Both the position numbers and the translations under genes were made by a program. Below the pieces are notes generated by a model. That model was not told the origin of the DNA, ran no database searches, and saw only the letters and a program-made list of their open reading frames with translations. Positions 39,472 to 49,251 of a stretch of DNA of 64,000 bases are shown piece by piece (position 1 is the stretch's first letter; each line of letters starts with the position of its first letter). This DNA comes from Rubrivivax gelatinosus. GTDB taxonomy: Bacteria > Pseudomonadota > Gammaproteobacteria > Burkholderiales > Burkholderiaceae_C. The stretch covers positions 372,001 to 436,000 of the forward strand of contig NZ_SLXD01000001.1 in the NCBI RefSeq assembly GCF_004340905.1, given 5' to 3'.

Positions 39472-40635
39472 ATGGCCCAGGATTCTGCCGCAAGCCCCCT
39501 GCCCCCCAAGCCGGCGCGACGCCCCCGGCGCCCGCGCGCCGTCGCCGCTGGCGACACCGCGCCGACGCTGTCGGCGCCGGCCATCGAGGCCCACGCCGTG
39601 CAGCGCGCCGCCGAGCGCCACCAGACCGCCACCGCGATGGCGCTGAAGGACGTGCTGGCCGCGCACGCCGCCGGCGACGCCGGCCCCGACGGCGAGTGGC
39701 TGCGCCAGGTCCAGGCGCTGGTCGCCGGCGCCTCGCCCGACGAGGCCAAGGCGCTGCGGCGGCTGCTGTTCGCACGCGAGACCGCCGTGAGCGAAGGCGT
39801 CGACCCCGACCTCGAACTGCGTCCCGGCTGGCGCGACGGCGGCTACCCGTACAAGAACCTGATGTCGCGGCGCAGCTACGAGCGCCAGAAGTACCGGCTG
39901 CAGGTCGAGCTGCTGAAGCTGCAGGCCTGGGTCAAGGAGACCGGCCAGCGCGTCATCATCCTGTTCGAGGGCCGCGACGCCGCCGGCAAGGGCGGCGCGA
40001 TCAAACGTTTCATGGAGCACCTGAACCCGCGCGGCGCGCGTGTCGTGGCGCTGGAGAAACCCAGCGACGTCGAACGCGGCCAGTGGTACTTCCAGCGCTA
40101 CATCCAGCACCTGCCGACGCGCGGCGAGATCGTGCTCTTCGACCGCAGCTGGTACAACCGCGCCGGCGTCGAACGCGTGATGGGCTTCTGCTCGGACGCC
40201 GAGTACGACGAGTTCATGCGCCAGGCGCCGGAGTTCGAGCGCCATCTGGTGCGCAGCGGCGTGCACCTGTTCAAGTTCTGGTTCTCGGTCAGCCGCGACG
40301 AGCAGCGCCGCCGCTTCAAGGAGCGCCGCGCGCACCCGCTCAAGCAGTGGAAGCTGTCGCCGATCGACGTCGCCTCGCTGGACAAGTGGGACGACTACAC
40401 ACGCGCCAAGGAATCGATGTTCCTGCACACCGACACCTCGGACGCGCCGTGGATCGTCATCAAGTCGGACTGCAAGAAGCGCGCGCGCCTGAACGCGATG
40501 CGCTACCTGCTGCACCGGCTGCCGTACTCGAACAAGGACCTGGGCACGCTGGGCACGGTGGACACGCTGCTCGTCGGGCGCGCGGCGATCGCCAGCTTCA
40601 GCGCGGAAGAGTTCACGCGCGCCAGCGAGTCCTGA
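39472..40635 (+). CDS. ppk2: Polyphosphate kinase 2 (PPK2 family)
   Basis: Kinase of 387 residues that transfers phosphate between polyphosphate and nucleotides, commonly GDP or ADP phosphorylation. Walker A is FEGRDAAGKGGAIKRF (about 164-179), Walker B is LFDRSWYNRAGVERVMGF, and the lid is RRRFKERRAHPLKQWKLSPID. About 100 residues before the core are Ala/Pro-rich and probably disordered. The early part YKNLMSRRSYERQKYRLQVELLKLQ is typical of the class. Monocistronic. Confidence 0.9.
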   Translation: MAQDSAASPLPPKPARRPRRPRAVAAGDTAPTLSAPAIEAHAVQRAAERHQTATAMALKDVLAAHAAGDAGPDGEWLRQVQALVAGASPDEAKALRRLLFARETAVSEGVDPDLELRPGWRDGGYPYKNLMSRRSYERQKYRLQVELLKLQAWVKETGQRVIILFEGRDAAGKGGAIKRFMEHLNPRGARVVALEKPSDVERGQWYFQRYIQHLPTRGEIVLFDRSWYNRAGVERVMGFCSDAEYDEFMRQAPEFERHLVRSGVHLFKFWFSVSRDEQRRRFKERRAHPLKQWKLSPIDVASLDKWDDYTRAKESMFLHTDTSDAPWIVIKSDCKKRARLNAMRYLLHRLPYSNKDLGTLGTVDTLLVGRAAIASFSAEEFTRASES

Positions 40636-40697
40636 GCTCCGCCGCGAGCCGGCGCGCTATCGCGCCGGCCCGGCCCGTGGCTACAATCGCGCACCGT

Positions 40698-40770
40698 TTC
40701 CGAGGAGCGTTGCAACCTCACCCGCTTGAGGCCAGGCTCGGAAATCTCACCCCCTTGCAACCGCGCTCAC
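40698..40770 (+). ncRNA. S-adenosylhomocysteine riboswitch
   Basis: The leader of ahcY matches the SAH aptamer as I know it (SAH_riboswitch). TTCCGAG (40698-40704) pairs with CTCGGAA (40737-40743). GAGCG (40705-40709) pairs with CGCTC (40764-40768), the pseudoknot-closing helix. CTCA/TGAG (40717-40720/40727-40730) forms the inner hairpin, and the conserved TTGCAAC occurs twice (40710, 40756). SAH binding is expected to raise expression of ahcY and probably metF. The helix CACGAC/GTCGTG (40774-40789) just behind may be part of the expression platform. Confidence 0.93.
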
Positions 40771-40859
40771 CCGCACGACTGTCGTCGTGGGTGGTGGGCG
40801 ATCCGCTTGAACCTCCCTGACGCCGGCCGCGCGGGTTCCAACCGAACTGGAGCCCCGTG

Positions 40860-42296
<1,437 letters not shown>

Positions 42297-42429
42297 GTCC
42301 CGGCTCAGCCCCCAAGGGGGCACCGCCAGCGGCCCGGCCGAGCCGGGCCGCGGCCGTTGCTGGATGGGCCGCTGTCCGCCACGAGGTGAACACGGCCCGT
42401 TTCTCTCTTGCCCGCACGCGAGTTCGCCC

Positions 42430-43272
42430 ATGAGCACCACGCCCGTCAGCTTCGAGTTCTTCCCGCCGAACACGCCCGTCGGCGCCGACAAGCTGCGCAC
42501 CGTCGTCCAGGACCTGGCGGCGGTGAAACCCGAGTTCTTCAGCGTCACCTACGGCGCCGGCGGCACGACGCGCGAGCGCACGCTGGAGACCGTCAAGGCC
42601 ATCGCCGCGATGGGCCACGAGGCCGCGCCGCACCTGTCCTGCGTCGGCAGCACCGAAGCCAACATCGCCGAGATCCTGGCCACCTACCGCGAGCAGGGCA
42701 TCCGCCGCATCGTCGCGCTGCGCGGCGACCTGCCCAGCGGCACCGCGACCGCCGGCGAGTTCCGCTACGCCAGCGAGCTCGTCGAGTTCATCCGCCGCAC
42801 CCAGGGCGACGACTGGTTCATCGAGGTCGCCGCCTACCCCGAGTACCACCCGCAGCAGCGTTACGCGCGCCGCGACCTGGAGCACTTCGCCAACAAGGTC
42901 GGCGCCGGCGCCAACTCGGCGATCACGCAGTTCTTCTTCAACCCCGACGCCTACTTCCACTTCGTCGACGAGGTGCACAAGCTCGGCGTGCGCGTGCCCA
43001 TCGTCCCGGGGATCATGCCGATCCACAACTACGCGCGCATCGCCCAGTTCGCCGCACGCGACGGCATCGAGATCCCGCGCTGGGTGGCGCTGAAGATGGA
43101 AGGCTTCATGGACGACGCCGCGTCGGTGCGTGCCTTCGGCGTCGAGGTCGTCACGCGGCTGTGCGAACGGCTCATCGCCGGCGGGGCAACGGCGCTGCAT
43201 TTCTACACGCTGAACCAGTCGGCGCTGTCGCTGGAGATCTGCCGCAAGCTGAGCTTGGCTCAAGCCGACTGA
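42430..43272 (+). CDS. metF: Methylenetetrahydrofolate reductase MetF
   Basis: Flavoenzyme of 280 residues that produces 5-methyl-THF for methionine synthesis. It has the family's SFEFFPP opening with the catalytic Glu, SVTYGAGGTTRERTL, ALRGDLP, and ITQFFFNPDAYFHFVD. The start MSTTPVSFEF gives the standard N-terminus; the longer frame overlaps intergenic hairpins. It lies behind ahcY and is likely under the same riboswitch-controlled transcript. Confidence 0.95.
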   Translation: MSTTPVSFEFFPPNTPVGADKLRTVVQDLAAVKPEFFSVTYGAGGTTRERTLETVKAIAAMGHEAAPHLSCVGSTEANIAEILATYREQGIRRIVALRGDLPSGTATAGEFRYASELVEFIRRTQGDDWFIEVAAYPEYHPQQRYARRDLEHFANKVGAGANSAITQFFFNPDAYFHFVDEVHKLGVRVPIVPGIMPIHNYARIAQFAARDGIEIPRWVALKMEGFMDDAASVRAFGVEVVTRLCERLIAGGATALHFYTLNQSALSLEICRKLSLAQAD

Positions 43273-43314
43273 CGTCGGTCAAGAGCAACACCGGAGCGGC
43301 CGTGCAGGGATTTG

Positions 43315-43393
43315 CCCTTAAGGGTTTGCGCCAGCGCAAAGTTGACGTTTGTGGGGACGCGCCAAATTGATCCAGGCCATGTGGCCAGATCAA
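43315..43393 (+). promoter_or_regulatory. Three dyads in the ompW promoter region
   Basis: CCCTTAAGGG (43315-43324) is directly followed by TTTGCGC-CA-GCGCAAA (43325-43340), then TTGACG (43342-43347) as a possible -35, and TTGATC...GATCAA (43367-43393) with nested GGCCA/TGGCC. The second dyad contains TTGCG-N4-CGCAA, the spacing of CRP/FNR-type boxes, and sits where a class II activator would. OmpW genes are under FNR control in enterobacteria, but the half-site here is not the FNR sequence. Confidence 0.5.
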
Positions 43394-43411
43394 AAGCTGA
43401 GGAGTTTCTCC

Positions 43412-44014
43412 ATGTTCAAGCGCACCGCGCTCGCTCTCGTTGCCCTGACGGCCGGTCTGGCCGCTCCGATGGCCCAGGCCCAGTCCGAGGACAGCGGCTC
43501 GTGGATCGTGCGCGCCCGGGCGCTGTACCTGGACTCCGCCAACAAGGACAGCACCGGCCTGGACCTGAGCGTCAACAACAAGACCTTCCCTGAAGTCGAC
43601 ATCACGTACTTCTGGACGCCGAACCTGGCCACCGAACTGATCCTGACCTACCCGCAGAAGCACGACCTGAAGGCCGGCGGCAACAAGATCGGCACGCTCA
43701 AGCACCTGCCGCCGACGCTGACGCTGCAGTACCACTTCACCAACGTGCCGGGCTTCCGTCCGTACGTCGGCGCCGGCGTGAACTACACGCGCTTCATGAG
43801 CCTGGACCTGCCGGACGGCGTGGACGTCGACCGCAACAGCTTCGGCGGCGCGCTGAACGTGGGCTTCGACGTCCCGATGGGCGGCGGCTGGCTGTTCAAC
43901 GTCGACGTGAAGAAGACCTACATCCGCACCGACGTGTCCGTCGGCGGCGACAAGATCGGCACCTTCAAGGTCGACCCGATGCTCTACAGCATCGGCATCG
44001 GCAAGCGCTTCTGA
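43412..44014 (+). CDS. ompW: OmpW-family outer membrane protein
   Basis: Eight-stranded beta-barrel of 200 residues including a signal peptide (MFKRTALALVALTAGLAAPMAQA, cleavage near 23). Family marks are WIVRARALYL, FPEVDITYFWTPNLATELILT, LPPTLTLQYHF, RPYVGAGVNYTRF and the terminal GIGKRF with the C-terminal Phe used for BAM insertion. GAGGAG precedes the chosen ATG by eight bases. OmpW forms a narrow hydrophobic channel. Upstream dyads suggest strong regulation. Confidence 0.93.
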   Translation: MFKRTALALVALTAGLAAPMAQAQSEDSGSWIVRARALYLDSANKDSTGLDLSVNNKTFPEVDITYFWTPNLATELILTYPQKHDLKAGGNKIGTLKHLPPTLTLQYHFTNVPGFRPYVGAGVNYTRFMSLDLPDGVDVDRNSFGGALNVGFDVPMGGGWLFNVDVKKTYIRTDVSVGGDKIGTFKVDPMLYSIGIGKRF

Positions 44015-44021
44015 TGCTTCC

Positions 44022-44103
44022 CGCGGCCCGGCACAGCCCGGCCGCGTGGTCCCTGTCCTTGACGTCCTAACGTTTCCTGGAGGCCGCCCGCGAGGCGGCC
44101 TCC
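44022..44103 (+). terminator. Tandem hairpins after ompW, the second inside the peptidase gene
   Basis: CGCGGCC (44022-44028) with GGCCGCG (44040-44046) forms a 7-bp stem right after ompW. GGAGGCCGCC (44079-44088) with GGCGGCCTCC (44094-44103) forms a perfect 10-bp stem that lies within the last codons of the convergent peptidase gene (44067 onward). Neither has a long U-tract. Confidence 0.5.
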
Positions 44104-46751
44104 GCGTTTGCGATGCCGAGCGCCGACAGCAGGAAGTCCAGCCCGCTGCGGTCGGCGCTCAGTTCGAGCGGCGTCAGCGAGGCGCCCAGCACCGGCCAGG
44201 CGCCGCAGGCCTCGCCGCTGGCGCAGACGATGCCGTCGTTGTCGTAGTCGCTGCCCGCCAGGATGGCGACCGAGCCCGCGGGCACGTCGCCGATGCGGTA
44301 GCGGTACACCCCGCCGGACGCACGCACGACGGCCTGCTGCACCACCTCGTCGCTGGCGCTGTCGTAGACCAGCACGTAGATCGGGCCGATGTCGGCGGCC
44401 GCCGAAGCATCGAGCTTCTGGATGCTCAGCGGGATGGTCAGCGTGCGCCGGCTCGTCGTCACCGTGACCCGCGGCGTGTAGACCCCCGCGGCCAGGCCGC
44501 TGCGGTCGACGCTGACGCGGTAGCGGCCCAAGCCGGCGGCGTCGACCGAAACCGCGGCGACGGTGACCGCGGCGCTGTCGTCGGCCACCGCGGTGACGGT
44601 CTCGTCGGTGGCCGCCGTGACACGCAGCGTGAACTCCAGACGGGTGGTCGCGGTGCCGAAGTCCAGCGCCGAGGGTTGCGCCTCGACGACGCCCTGGATC
44701 CCGGGCGCCGTGCCGCCGTTCTTCAGCGTCAGCGCTGCCCGCACCGCCTTGGCAGCGTCGACGATGCCCCAGCCGTACAGGTTGTCGTGGCCGGTGGCGC
44801 CGGCATCGTCGCAGAGCTGGCCGTCCTGCAGCAGCGCGTCGACCTGCGCCGGGGTGATCTCCGGGTAGGCCCAGCGCATCAGCGCCAGCACGCCGGCGAC
44901 GTGCGGCGTCGCCATCGACGTGCCCTGGTACTGGCCGTAGGTCGGCGTGCGCACGCCGGCGGCGTCGAAGCTGGCCAGCGTGCTGTAGACACCGTCCGGC
45001 AGCCCGCTGCCGGTGGTCGCCACACGCATGTCGCCGCCGGGGGCGGCGAGCGCGAGCTCGGGGCCGCCGTTGGCGTAATAGGCGATGCCACGCTGGGCAT
45101 CGGTGGCCGTCACCGCGAGCACGCCGGCGCAGTTGGCCGGGTAGTCGACCGCAGCGACGCTGCCGCTGTCGCGGTCGGACTCGTTGCCCGACGCGGCGAC
45201 GATCATCGTGCCCTGCGCACGCACCTGGGCGATCAGCGACACGGTCGCGCTGTCGCAGGCGGCGCCTTCGGCGCCCAGGCTCAGGTTGGCGACATCGGCG
45301 CGCCGCGCCGGCAGCCGGCCGGAGTCGTTGGCCAGCCCGGCGGCGTAGCGCAGGCCCTGCAGGATGTCGTAGAAGGTGCCCTCGCCTTCCTTGCCGAGCA
45401 CGCGGATCGCCATCACCTGCGCCATCGGCGCGACGCCCGCGACCCCGGTTCCGTTGTAGGTGGCCGCGGCGACGGTGCCGGCGACGTGGGTGCCGTGGAA
45501 CGAGGGTTGCGAGTCGGCGCTCTGCAGGTCGTCGGGGTTCGAGTCGATGCCGTTGCCGTCGCCGGCCGACGCCGCGTCGCGCACGAAGTCGTACCCCGCC
45601 GTGATCTGGCCGGCGAAGTCGGGATGGTCGGCGACGATGCCGGTGTCGAGCACCGCGACGATGGGCCGCTGCGTCGGCTGCGGCGACAGCGCGACCAGCG
45701 TGTCCATCGCCGCCGGCAGCGCGATCTGCTCGTAATGCCAGCGCTGCAGCGAATAGCGCTCGTCGTTGGGCGGGAAACTGCCCACCAGCGCCGACGCGCG
45801 CACCGGCCGGTTGACGGTGACGTAGTCGAAGGCGCCGCTGGCCGCCAGGCGCTTGGCGTACTGCAGCGTCTCGACCTGCAGCCGCGAGTCGGCCGACAGC
45901 CGGTCCATCCAGACCGGGCGCCGCGCCGCACGCAGCGCCGCTTCACCGGCGCCGGCCAGCGCGAGCAGGCCGCGGCGGCGCGACTTCTCGTCGCCGGACA
46001 GCGCCATCAGCCCGAGACGGCCGGGCGCCACCCCGCCCTTGAGCAGCGACAGCGGCTGCGCCGCCACCAGCGCCCCGGCGGCGCGCGCGCGGCCGCTGCC
46101 TTCGGCCAGACCGGTGATGATCTGCCCCGGCACGACGCTGCGCGCCGCGGCCGACAGCGTCGAGTTGGCGCACGAGCCGGACGCGCCGGCGGCGGCGATG
46201 CGCAGGTTGTAGAGCGACGCGCCTTCATAGGCCTCGACCTGCACGATGTACTCGCCGGCCCCCGTCACGCGCACGCATTCGGACAGCGAGACCCCGTCGG
46301 ACACGCCGACGAGCACGTCCTCGTCGCCGACGCGGCGATAGACGTACAGGTCCAGGTCGTTGGCCGCGGTGTCGGCACTGAAGTCCAGCTGCAGCGTCTG
46401 GCCGGCGGCCAGCGTCACGCGGAAGAAGTCGCTCGGGTCGCCGGCGTCGTAGTTCGCGCCCTCGGCCCCCGTCGCGGCCAGGTTGACGGTGCCCATCACC
46501 TGGCTGGTCGCGGCGATCAGCTGCGCGGCAGCCGAGTCGTCGTTGGGGACACGCGCCTGGTTGGGATCGTTGGTGTCGCCGTCGACGACGAGGTTGGCCG
46601 ACACCGACAGCGTGCCGGAGACGGTGTAGCCGTCCGCGCCGTCGTCGCCCCCACCGCCACCACCGCCGCAGGCGGCCAATGTCGTCAGCGTCGCAAGCAG
46701 GAGCGCCAGACGCGCCCGGTGCAGCCGGCGGCTGCGGTATTCGTCGCCCAT
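44067..46751 (-). CDS. S8 subtilisin-like serine peptidase, lipoprotein
   Basis: Exported peptidase of 894 residues. The lipobox is in LTTLAAC (C28), followed by eight glycines and an acidic linker. A PPC-like domain lies at about 90-190. The S8 catalytic triad is D369 (AVLDTG), H419 (FHGTHVAGT) and S612 (GTSMATPHVAG), with the oxyanion Asn in SGNES (about 523). The C-terminal 200 residues form beta-rich domains, the last one with an EF-hand-like YDNDGIVCASGE as in carbohydrate or metal-binding repeats. Start MGDEYRSRR is preferred over longer frames that lack a signal. Probably surface or periplasmic; substrate unknown. Confidence 0.88.
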   Translation of the reverse strand: MGDEYRSRRLHRARLALLLATLTTLAACGGGGGGGDDGADGYTVSGTLSVSANLVVDGDTNDPNQARVPNDDSAAAQLIAATSQVMGTVNLAATGAEGANYDAGDPSDFFRVTLAAGQTLQLDFSADTAANDLDLYVYRRVGDEDVLVGVSDGVSLSECVRVTGAGEYIVQVEAYEGASLYNLRIAAAGASGSCANSTLSAAARSVVPGQIITGLAEGSGRARAAGALVAAQPLSLLKGGVAPGRLGLMALSGDEKSRRRGLLALAGAGEAALRAARRPVWMDRLSADSRLQVETLQYAKRLAASGAFDYVTVNRPVRASALVGSFPPNDERYSLQRWHYEQIALPAAMDTLVALSPQPTQRPIVAVLDTGIVADHPDFAGQITAGYDFVRDAASAGDGNGIDSNPDDLQSADSQPSFHGTHVAGTVAAATYNGTGVAGVAPMAQVMAIRVLGKEGEGTFYDILQGLRYAAGLANDSGRLPARRADVANLSLGAEGAACDSATVSLIAQVRAQGTMIVAASGNESDRDSGSVAAVDYPANCAGVLAVTATDAQRGIAYYANGGPELALAAPGGDMRVATTGSGLPDGVYSTLASFDAAGVRTPTYGQYQGTSMATPHVAGVLALMRWAYPEITPAQVDALLQDGQLCDDAGATGHDNLYGWGIVDAAKAVRAALTLKNGGTAPGIQGVVEAQPSALDFGTATTRLEFTLRVTAATDETVTAVADDSAAVTVAAVSVDAAGLGRYRVSVDRSGLAAGVYTPRVTVTTSRRTLTIPLSIQKLDASAAADIGPIYVLVYDSASDEVVQQAVVRASGGVYRYRIGDVPAGSVAILAGSDYDNDGIVCASGEACGAWPVLGASLTPLELSADRSGLDFLLSALGIANAEAASRAASRKR

Positions 46752-46824
46752 GTCGTCCTCCCGTGCAGTGGGCACGGCGAGCGCGATGATAGGCAGGCTG
46801 GCCCGAGGGCCGGTAACACGAGGC

Positions 46825-47424
46825 TCAGATGTCGGGGTGCTGCCAGTGCACGCCATCCTCCGTGAGCACGACGTCCAGCGGCACGTCGTGCGCCTCGGCC
46901 TCGAGCCAGGGCACGAAGCCGTGGGCATAACCGACACCCACGGTCAGCGGCCGCGGATCCAGCGTGGCCAGCGTGCGGTCGTAGAAGCCGCCGCCGTAGC
47001 CCAGGCGCACGCCGCCAGGGCCGAAACCGACGCAGGGCACGAGCAGCAGCCCGGGCTCGAACTGCTCGGTGTCCTTGGGCTTGGGGATGCCGTAGGCGTC
47101 TTCTTCCATCGGGCAGCCGGGGTACCAGACGTGAAAGCGCAGCTGCTTGGTCTCGCGGTCCATCACCGGCAGGCCGATGCGGCGGTCGGGCTCGGCCTCG
47201 CTCCAGCGGTACAGCGCCGGCAGCGCGTCGAACTCGCCCTTGATCGGCCAGTACGCGCCGATCGTGTTCTCGCCCCGGCCGATCAGCCAGACGCGCAGCA
47301 CCTCCTGCAGGTGCACCGAACGCTGGTGGCGGTCGACGAGCGACTGCCGTTCGGCCTGGAGCTGGCGCCTCAGCGTCTTCTTGTCGCGGGAGGGCTGCAG
47401 CGGCAGCGAGAACGGCAGGTCCAT
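46825..47424 (-). CDS. 5-formyltetrahydrofolate cyclo-ligase
   Basis: Enzyme of 199 residues that turns 5-formyl-THF into 5,10-methenyl-THF with ATP. Seen: the basic N-terminal SRDKKTLRRQLQAERQSL, IGAYWPIKGEFD, and VPCVGFGPGGVRLGYGGGFYDRTL, the nucleotide-binding glycine block. The start MDLPFSL is chosen as the domain begins 15 residues later. 6S RNA, often next to this gene, was not recognised. A TfoX-like gene diverges 54 bp away. Confidence 0.9.
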   Translation of the reverse strand: MDLPFSLPLQPSRDKKTLRRQLQAERQSLVDRHQRSVHLQEVLRVWLIGRGENTIGAYWPIKGEFDALPALYRWSEAEPDRRIGLPVMDRETKQLRFHVWYPGCPMEEDAYGIPKPKDTEQFEPGLLLVPCVGFGPGGVRLGYGGGFYDRTLATLDPRPLTVGVGYAHGFVPWLEAEAHDVPLDVVLTEDGVHWQHPDI

Positions 47425-47478
47425 GGCCCGGATTGTGACGCTTGCCGCCGTGCAGCAGGAGCCTAGACTGATGACGTC

Positions 47479-47835
47479 ATGCGCGAGAACCCGTTCGCAC
47501 AACACTGCCGGGAACTGCTGGCGCCGCTGGGCGCGGTGCGCGTGCGCCGCATGTTCGGCGGCCACGGCTTCGACATCGACGGGCTGTTCGTCGCGCTGAT
47601 CCTGGGCGAACAGCTCTATCTGAAGACCTGCGCGGCGACCGAGCCGGATTTCGAGGCCGCCGGCGGGCAGCCGTTTCGTTACCGACGTGCCGGACGCGAG
47701 ATGCAGCTCGGCTTCTGGACCCCGCCGGCCGAGGCGCTGGAAGCGCCCGAGGCGATGCGCCCCTGGGCCCAGCGTGCGTTGCAGGCCGCGCTCGCGGCGC
47801 GGGCACCGAAAGCCCGGGCGCCGCGCCGGCGCTGA
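47479..47835 (+). CDS. TfoX/Sxy N-terminal domain protein
   Basis: Small protein of 118 residues containing only the TfoX N-terminal domain: LAPLGAVRVRRMFGGHGFDIDGLFVALILGEQLYLKT and RYRRAGREMQLGFW. The C-terminal domain of the competence regulator Sxy is absent, and a basic Ala/Arg tail ends the protein. Its role outside competence is unknown. Its stop (47835) abuts the end of the convergent DUF2917 gene (47836). Confidence 0.85.
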   Translation: MRENPFAQHCRELLAPLGAVRVRRMFGGHGFDIDGLFVALILGEQLYLKTCAATEPDFEAAGGQPFRYRRAGREMQLGFWTPPAEALEAPEAMRPWAQRALQAALAARAPKARAPRRR

Positions 47836-48177
47836 TCAGGCGGCGTGCGCCGCGCCCCAGGGTGCGTGCCAGCGGCCCGGGCGGGCCGGCGCGCGCGCCG
47901 GCGTCTTGCACGGCGCCTCGAGCAGCTCGACCTGCGCCGAGGGCCAGCCTTCGATGACCCACTCGCTGCCGCAGGGCAGTTCGTGGCGATCGCCGGCGCT
48001 CAGCCAGACGTCGGCTTCGTACGGGCCGGCGCCGCTGCGTGTCAGCCAGACGCGGCCTTCGGAGACGACCAGCCAGCGCGGCTGGTTCACCGCCGGCAAG
48101 CGCATCGCCGTGGCCGGCGCGACGGCCCACTCCCAGGGCGCTTGCTGATGCGGATTGCTCATGACGGCTTGCGACAT
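47836..48177 (-). CDS. DUF2917 domain protein
   Basis: Protein of 113 residues with the DUF2917 core LPAVNQPRWLVVSEGRVWLTRSGAGPYEADVWLSAGDRHELP, a cupin-like beta segment. The start at 48177 (MSQAVMSNP) is favoured because GGAG stands six bases before it; an ATG at 48210 has no visible ribosome-binding site. It diverges from a LysR regulator, an arrangement I recall as common in Burkholderiales, which suggests control by that regulator. Function unknown. Confidence 0.75.
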   Translation of the reverse strand: MSQAVMSNPHQQAPWEWAVAPATAMRLPAVNQPRWLVVSEGRVWLTRSGAGPYEADVWLSAGDRHELPCGSEWVIEGWPSAQVELLEAPCKTPARAPARPGRWHAPWGAAHAA

Positions 48178-48272
48178 CTCGGACTCCAGATTCGACTGCT
48201 TGGCCTGCATTTTCGGCAGCGCCCGGTGCGCGGTCCAATCGAAAATCCGCGCCGCATTGATAATCAGCGCGC

Positions 48273-49202
48273 ATGAATCGCCGCCGCCAACGTCCGCTGT
48301 CCATCGGCCCGCTGCGCGCCTTCGAAGCGGTCGCGCGCCGGCTCGGTTTCCGCGCCGCCGCCGACGAGCTGCACCTGTCGCAGCCCGCGATCAGCCGGCA
48401 GATCCGCTCGCTGGAGGACGAGATCGGCGTGCCGCTGTTCCTGCGCGGCACGCGCCACGTCGAGCTCACCGGCGCCGGCGAAGCCCTGCTGCGCACCGTC
48501 GCGCCGCTGCTCGACCGCCTGGACGCCACCGTGCACCAGATCCGCAGCGCCCAGGGCCGGCGCCAGGTGAACCTGACGACCTGGCCCTCGTTCGCGTCGA
48601 TGTGGCTGCTGCCGCGGCTGCAGCAGTTCCAGCGCGAGCAGCCGGGCATCGACATCCGCGTCTCGGCGGTGGACGCGATCGTCGACCTGGACGACCCCGA
48701 GCTGGATCTCGCGCTGCGCTACTGCCACCCCGACGACGCGCCAGCGGGGTCGACGCTGATGTTCGGCGAGGTCCTGACGCCGGTGGCCAGCCCCGGCCTG
48801 GGGCCTCTGACGCAACCGGAGGACCTGGCGCAGATGACGCTGCTCGAGGAGGACTCGCAGGTGCCCAGCGTCGAATACCTGAGCTGGCGCCACTGGCTCG
48901 CCGCCAAGGGCGTGCCCGCCCTCGAACCGCGCGGCTGGCTCTACCTGAACTACACCTACCAGCAGATCCAGGCCGCGACCGCCGGCCAGGGCGTGGCATT
49001 GGCGCGCATGGCGTTGGTGCGCGAGTCGCTGGAGCGCGGAGAACTCGTCGAACCCTTCGGCCCGGCCGGCCGGCTGCGCTCGCCGTTCGCCTACTGGCTG
49101 GTGCGCTGGCCCGCACGCCGCGAACGGCCCGAACTCGCCGCCTTCGAGGACTGGGTGCTCGAGCAGGCGCAGGCCACGCGCGCCGGGCTGGACGCCGTCT
49201 GA
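48273..49202 (+). CDS. LysR-family regulator (GcvA-like)
   Basis: Regulator of 309 residues. The N-terminal HTH (about 8-66) reads LRAFEAVARRLGFRAAADELHLSQPAISRQIRSLE. The C-terminal effector domain (about 95-300) has the GcvA/AmpR-type pattern LPRLQQFQREQPGIDIRVSA and DLALRYC. The divergent gap to the DUF2917 gene contains TGATAATCA (48258-48266), a T-N-A-type dyad over the start region, consistent with autoregulation. Ligand unknown. Confidence 0.9.
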   Translation: MNRRRQRPLSIGPLRAFEAVARRLGFRAAADELHLSQPAISRQIRSLEDEIGVPLFLRGTRHVELTGAGEALLRTVAPLLDRLDATVHQIRSAQGRRQVNLTTWPSFASMWLLPRLQQFQREQPGIDIRVSAVDAIVDLDDPELDLALRYCHPDDAPAGSTLMFGEVLTPVASPGLGPLTQPEDLAQMTLLEEDSQVPSVEYLSWRHWLAAKGVPALEPRGWLYLNYTYQQIQAATAGQGVALARMALVRESLERGELVEPFGPAGRLRSPFAYWLVRWPARRERPELAAFEDWVLEQAQATRAGLDAV

Positions 49203-49251
49203 TGCTGCGTCCGCCACGGACGGTTACTCGCGATCCGCTAGATTGCAGGCC

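Noticed and set aside
47425..47478. 6S RNA next to the 5-formyl-THF cyclo-ligase gene
   Set aside because: The gap is 54 bp, far too short for 6S RNA.
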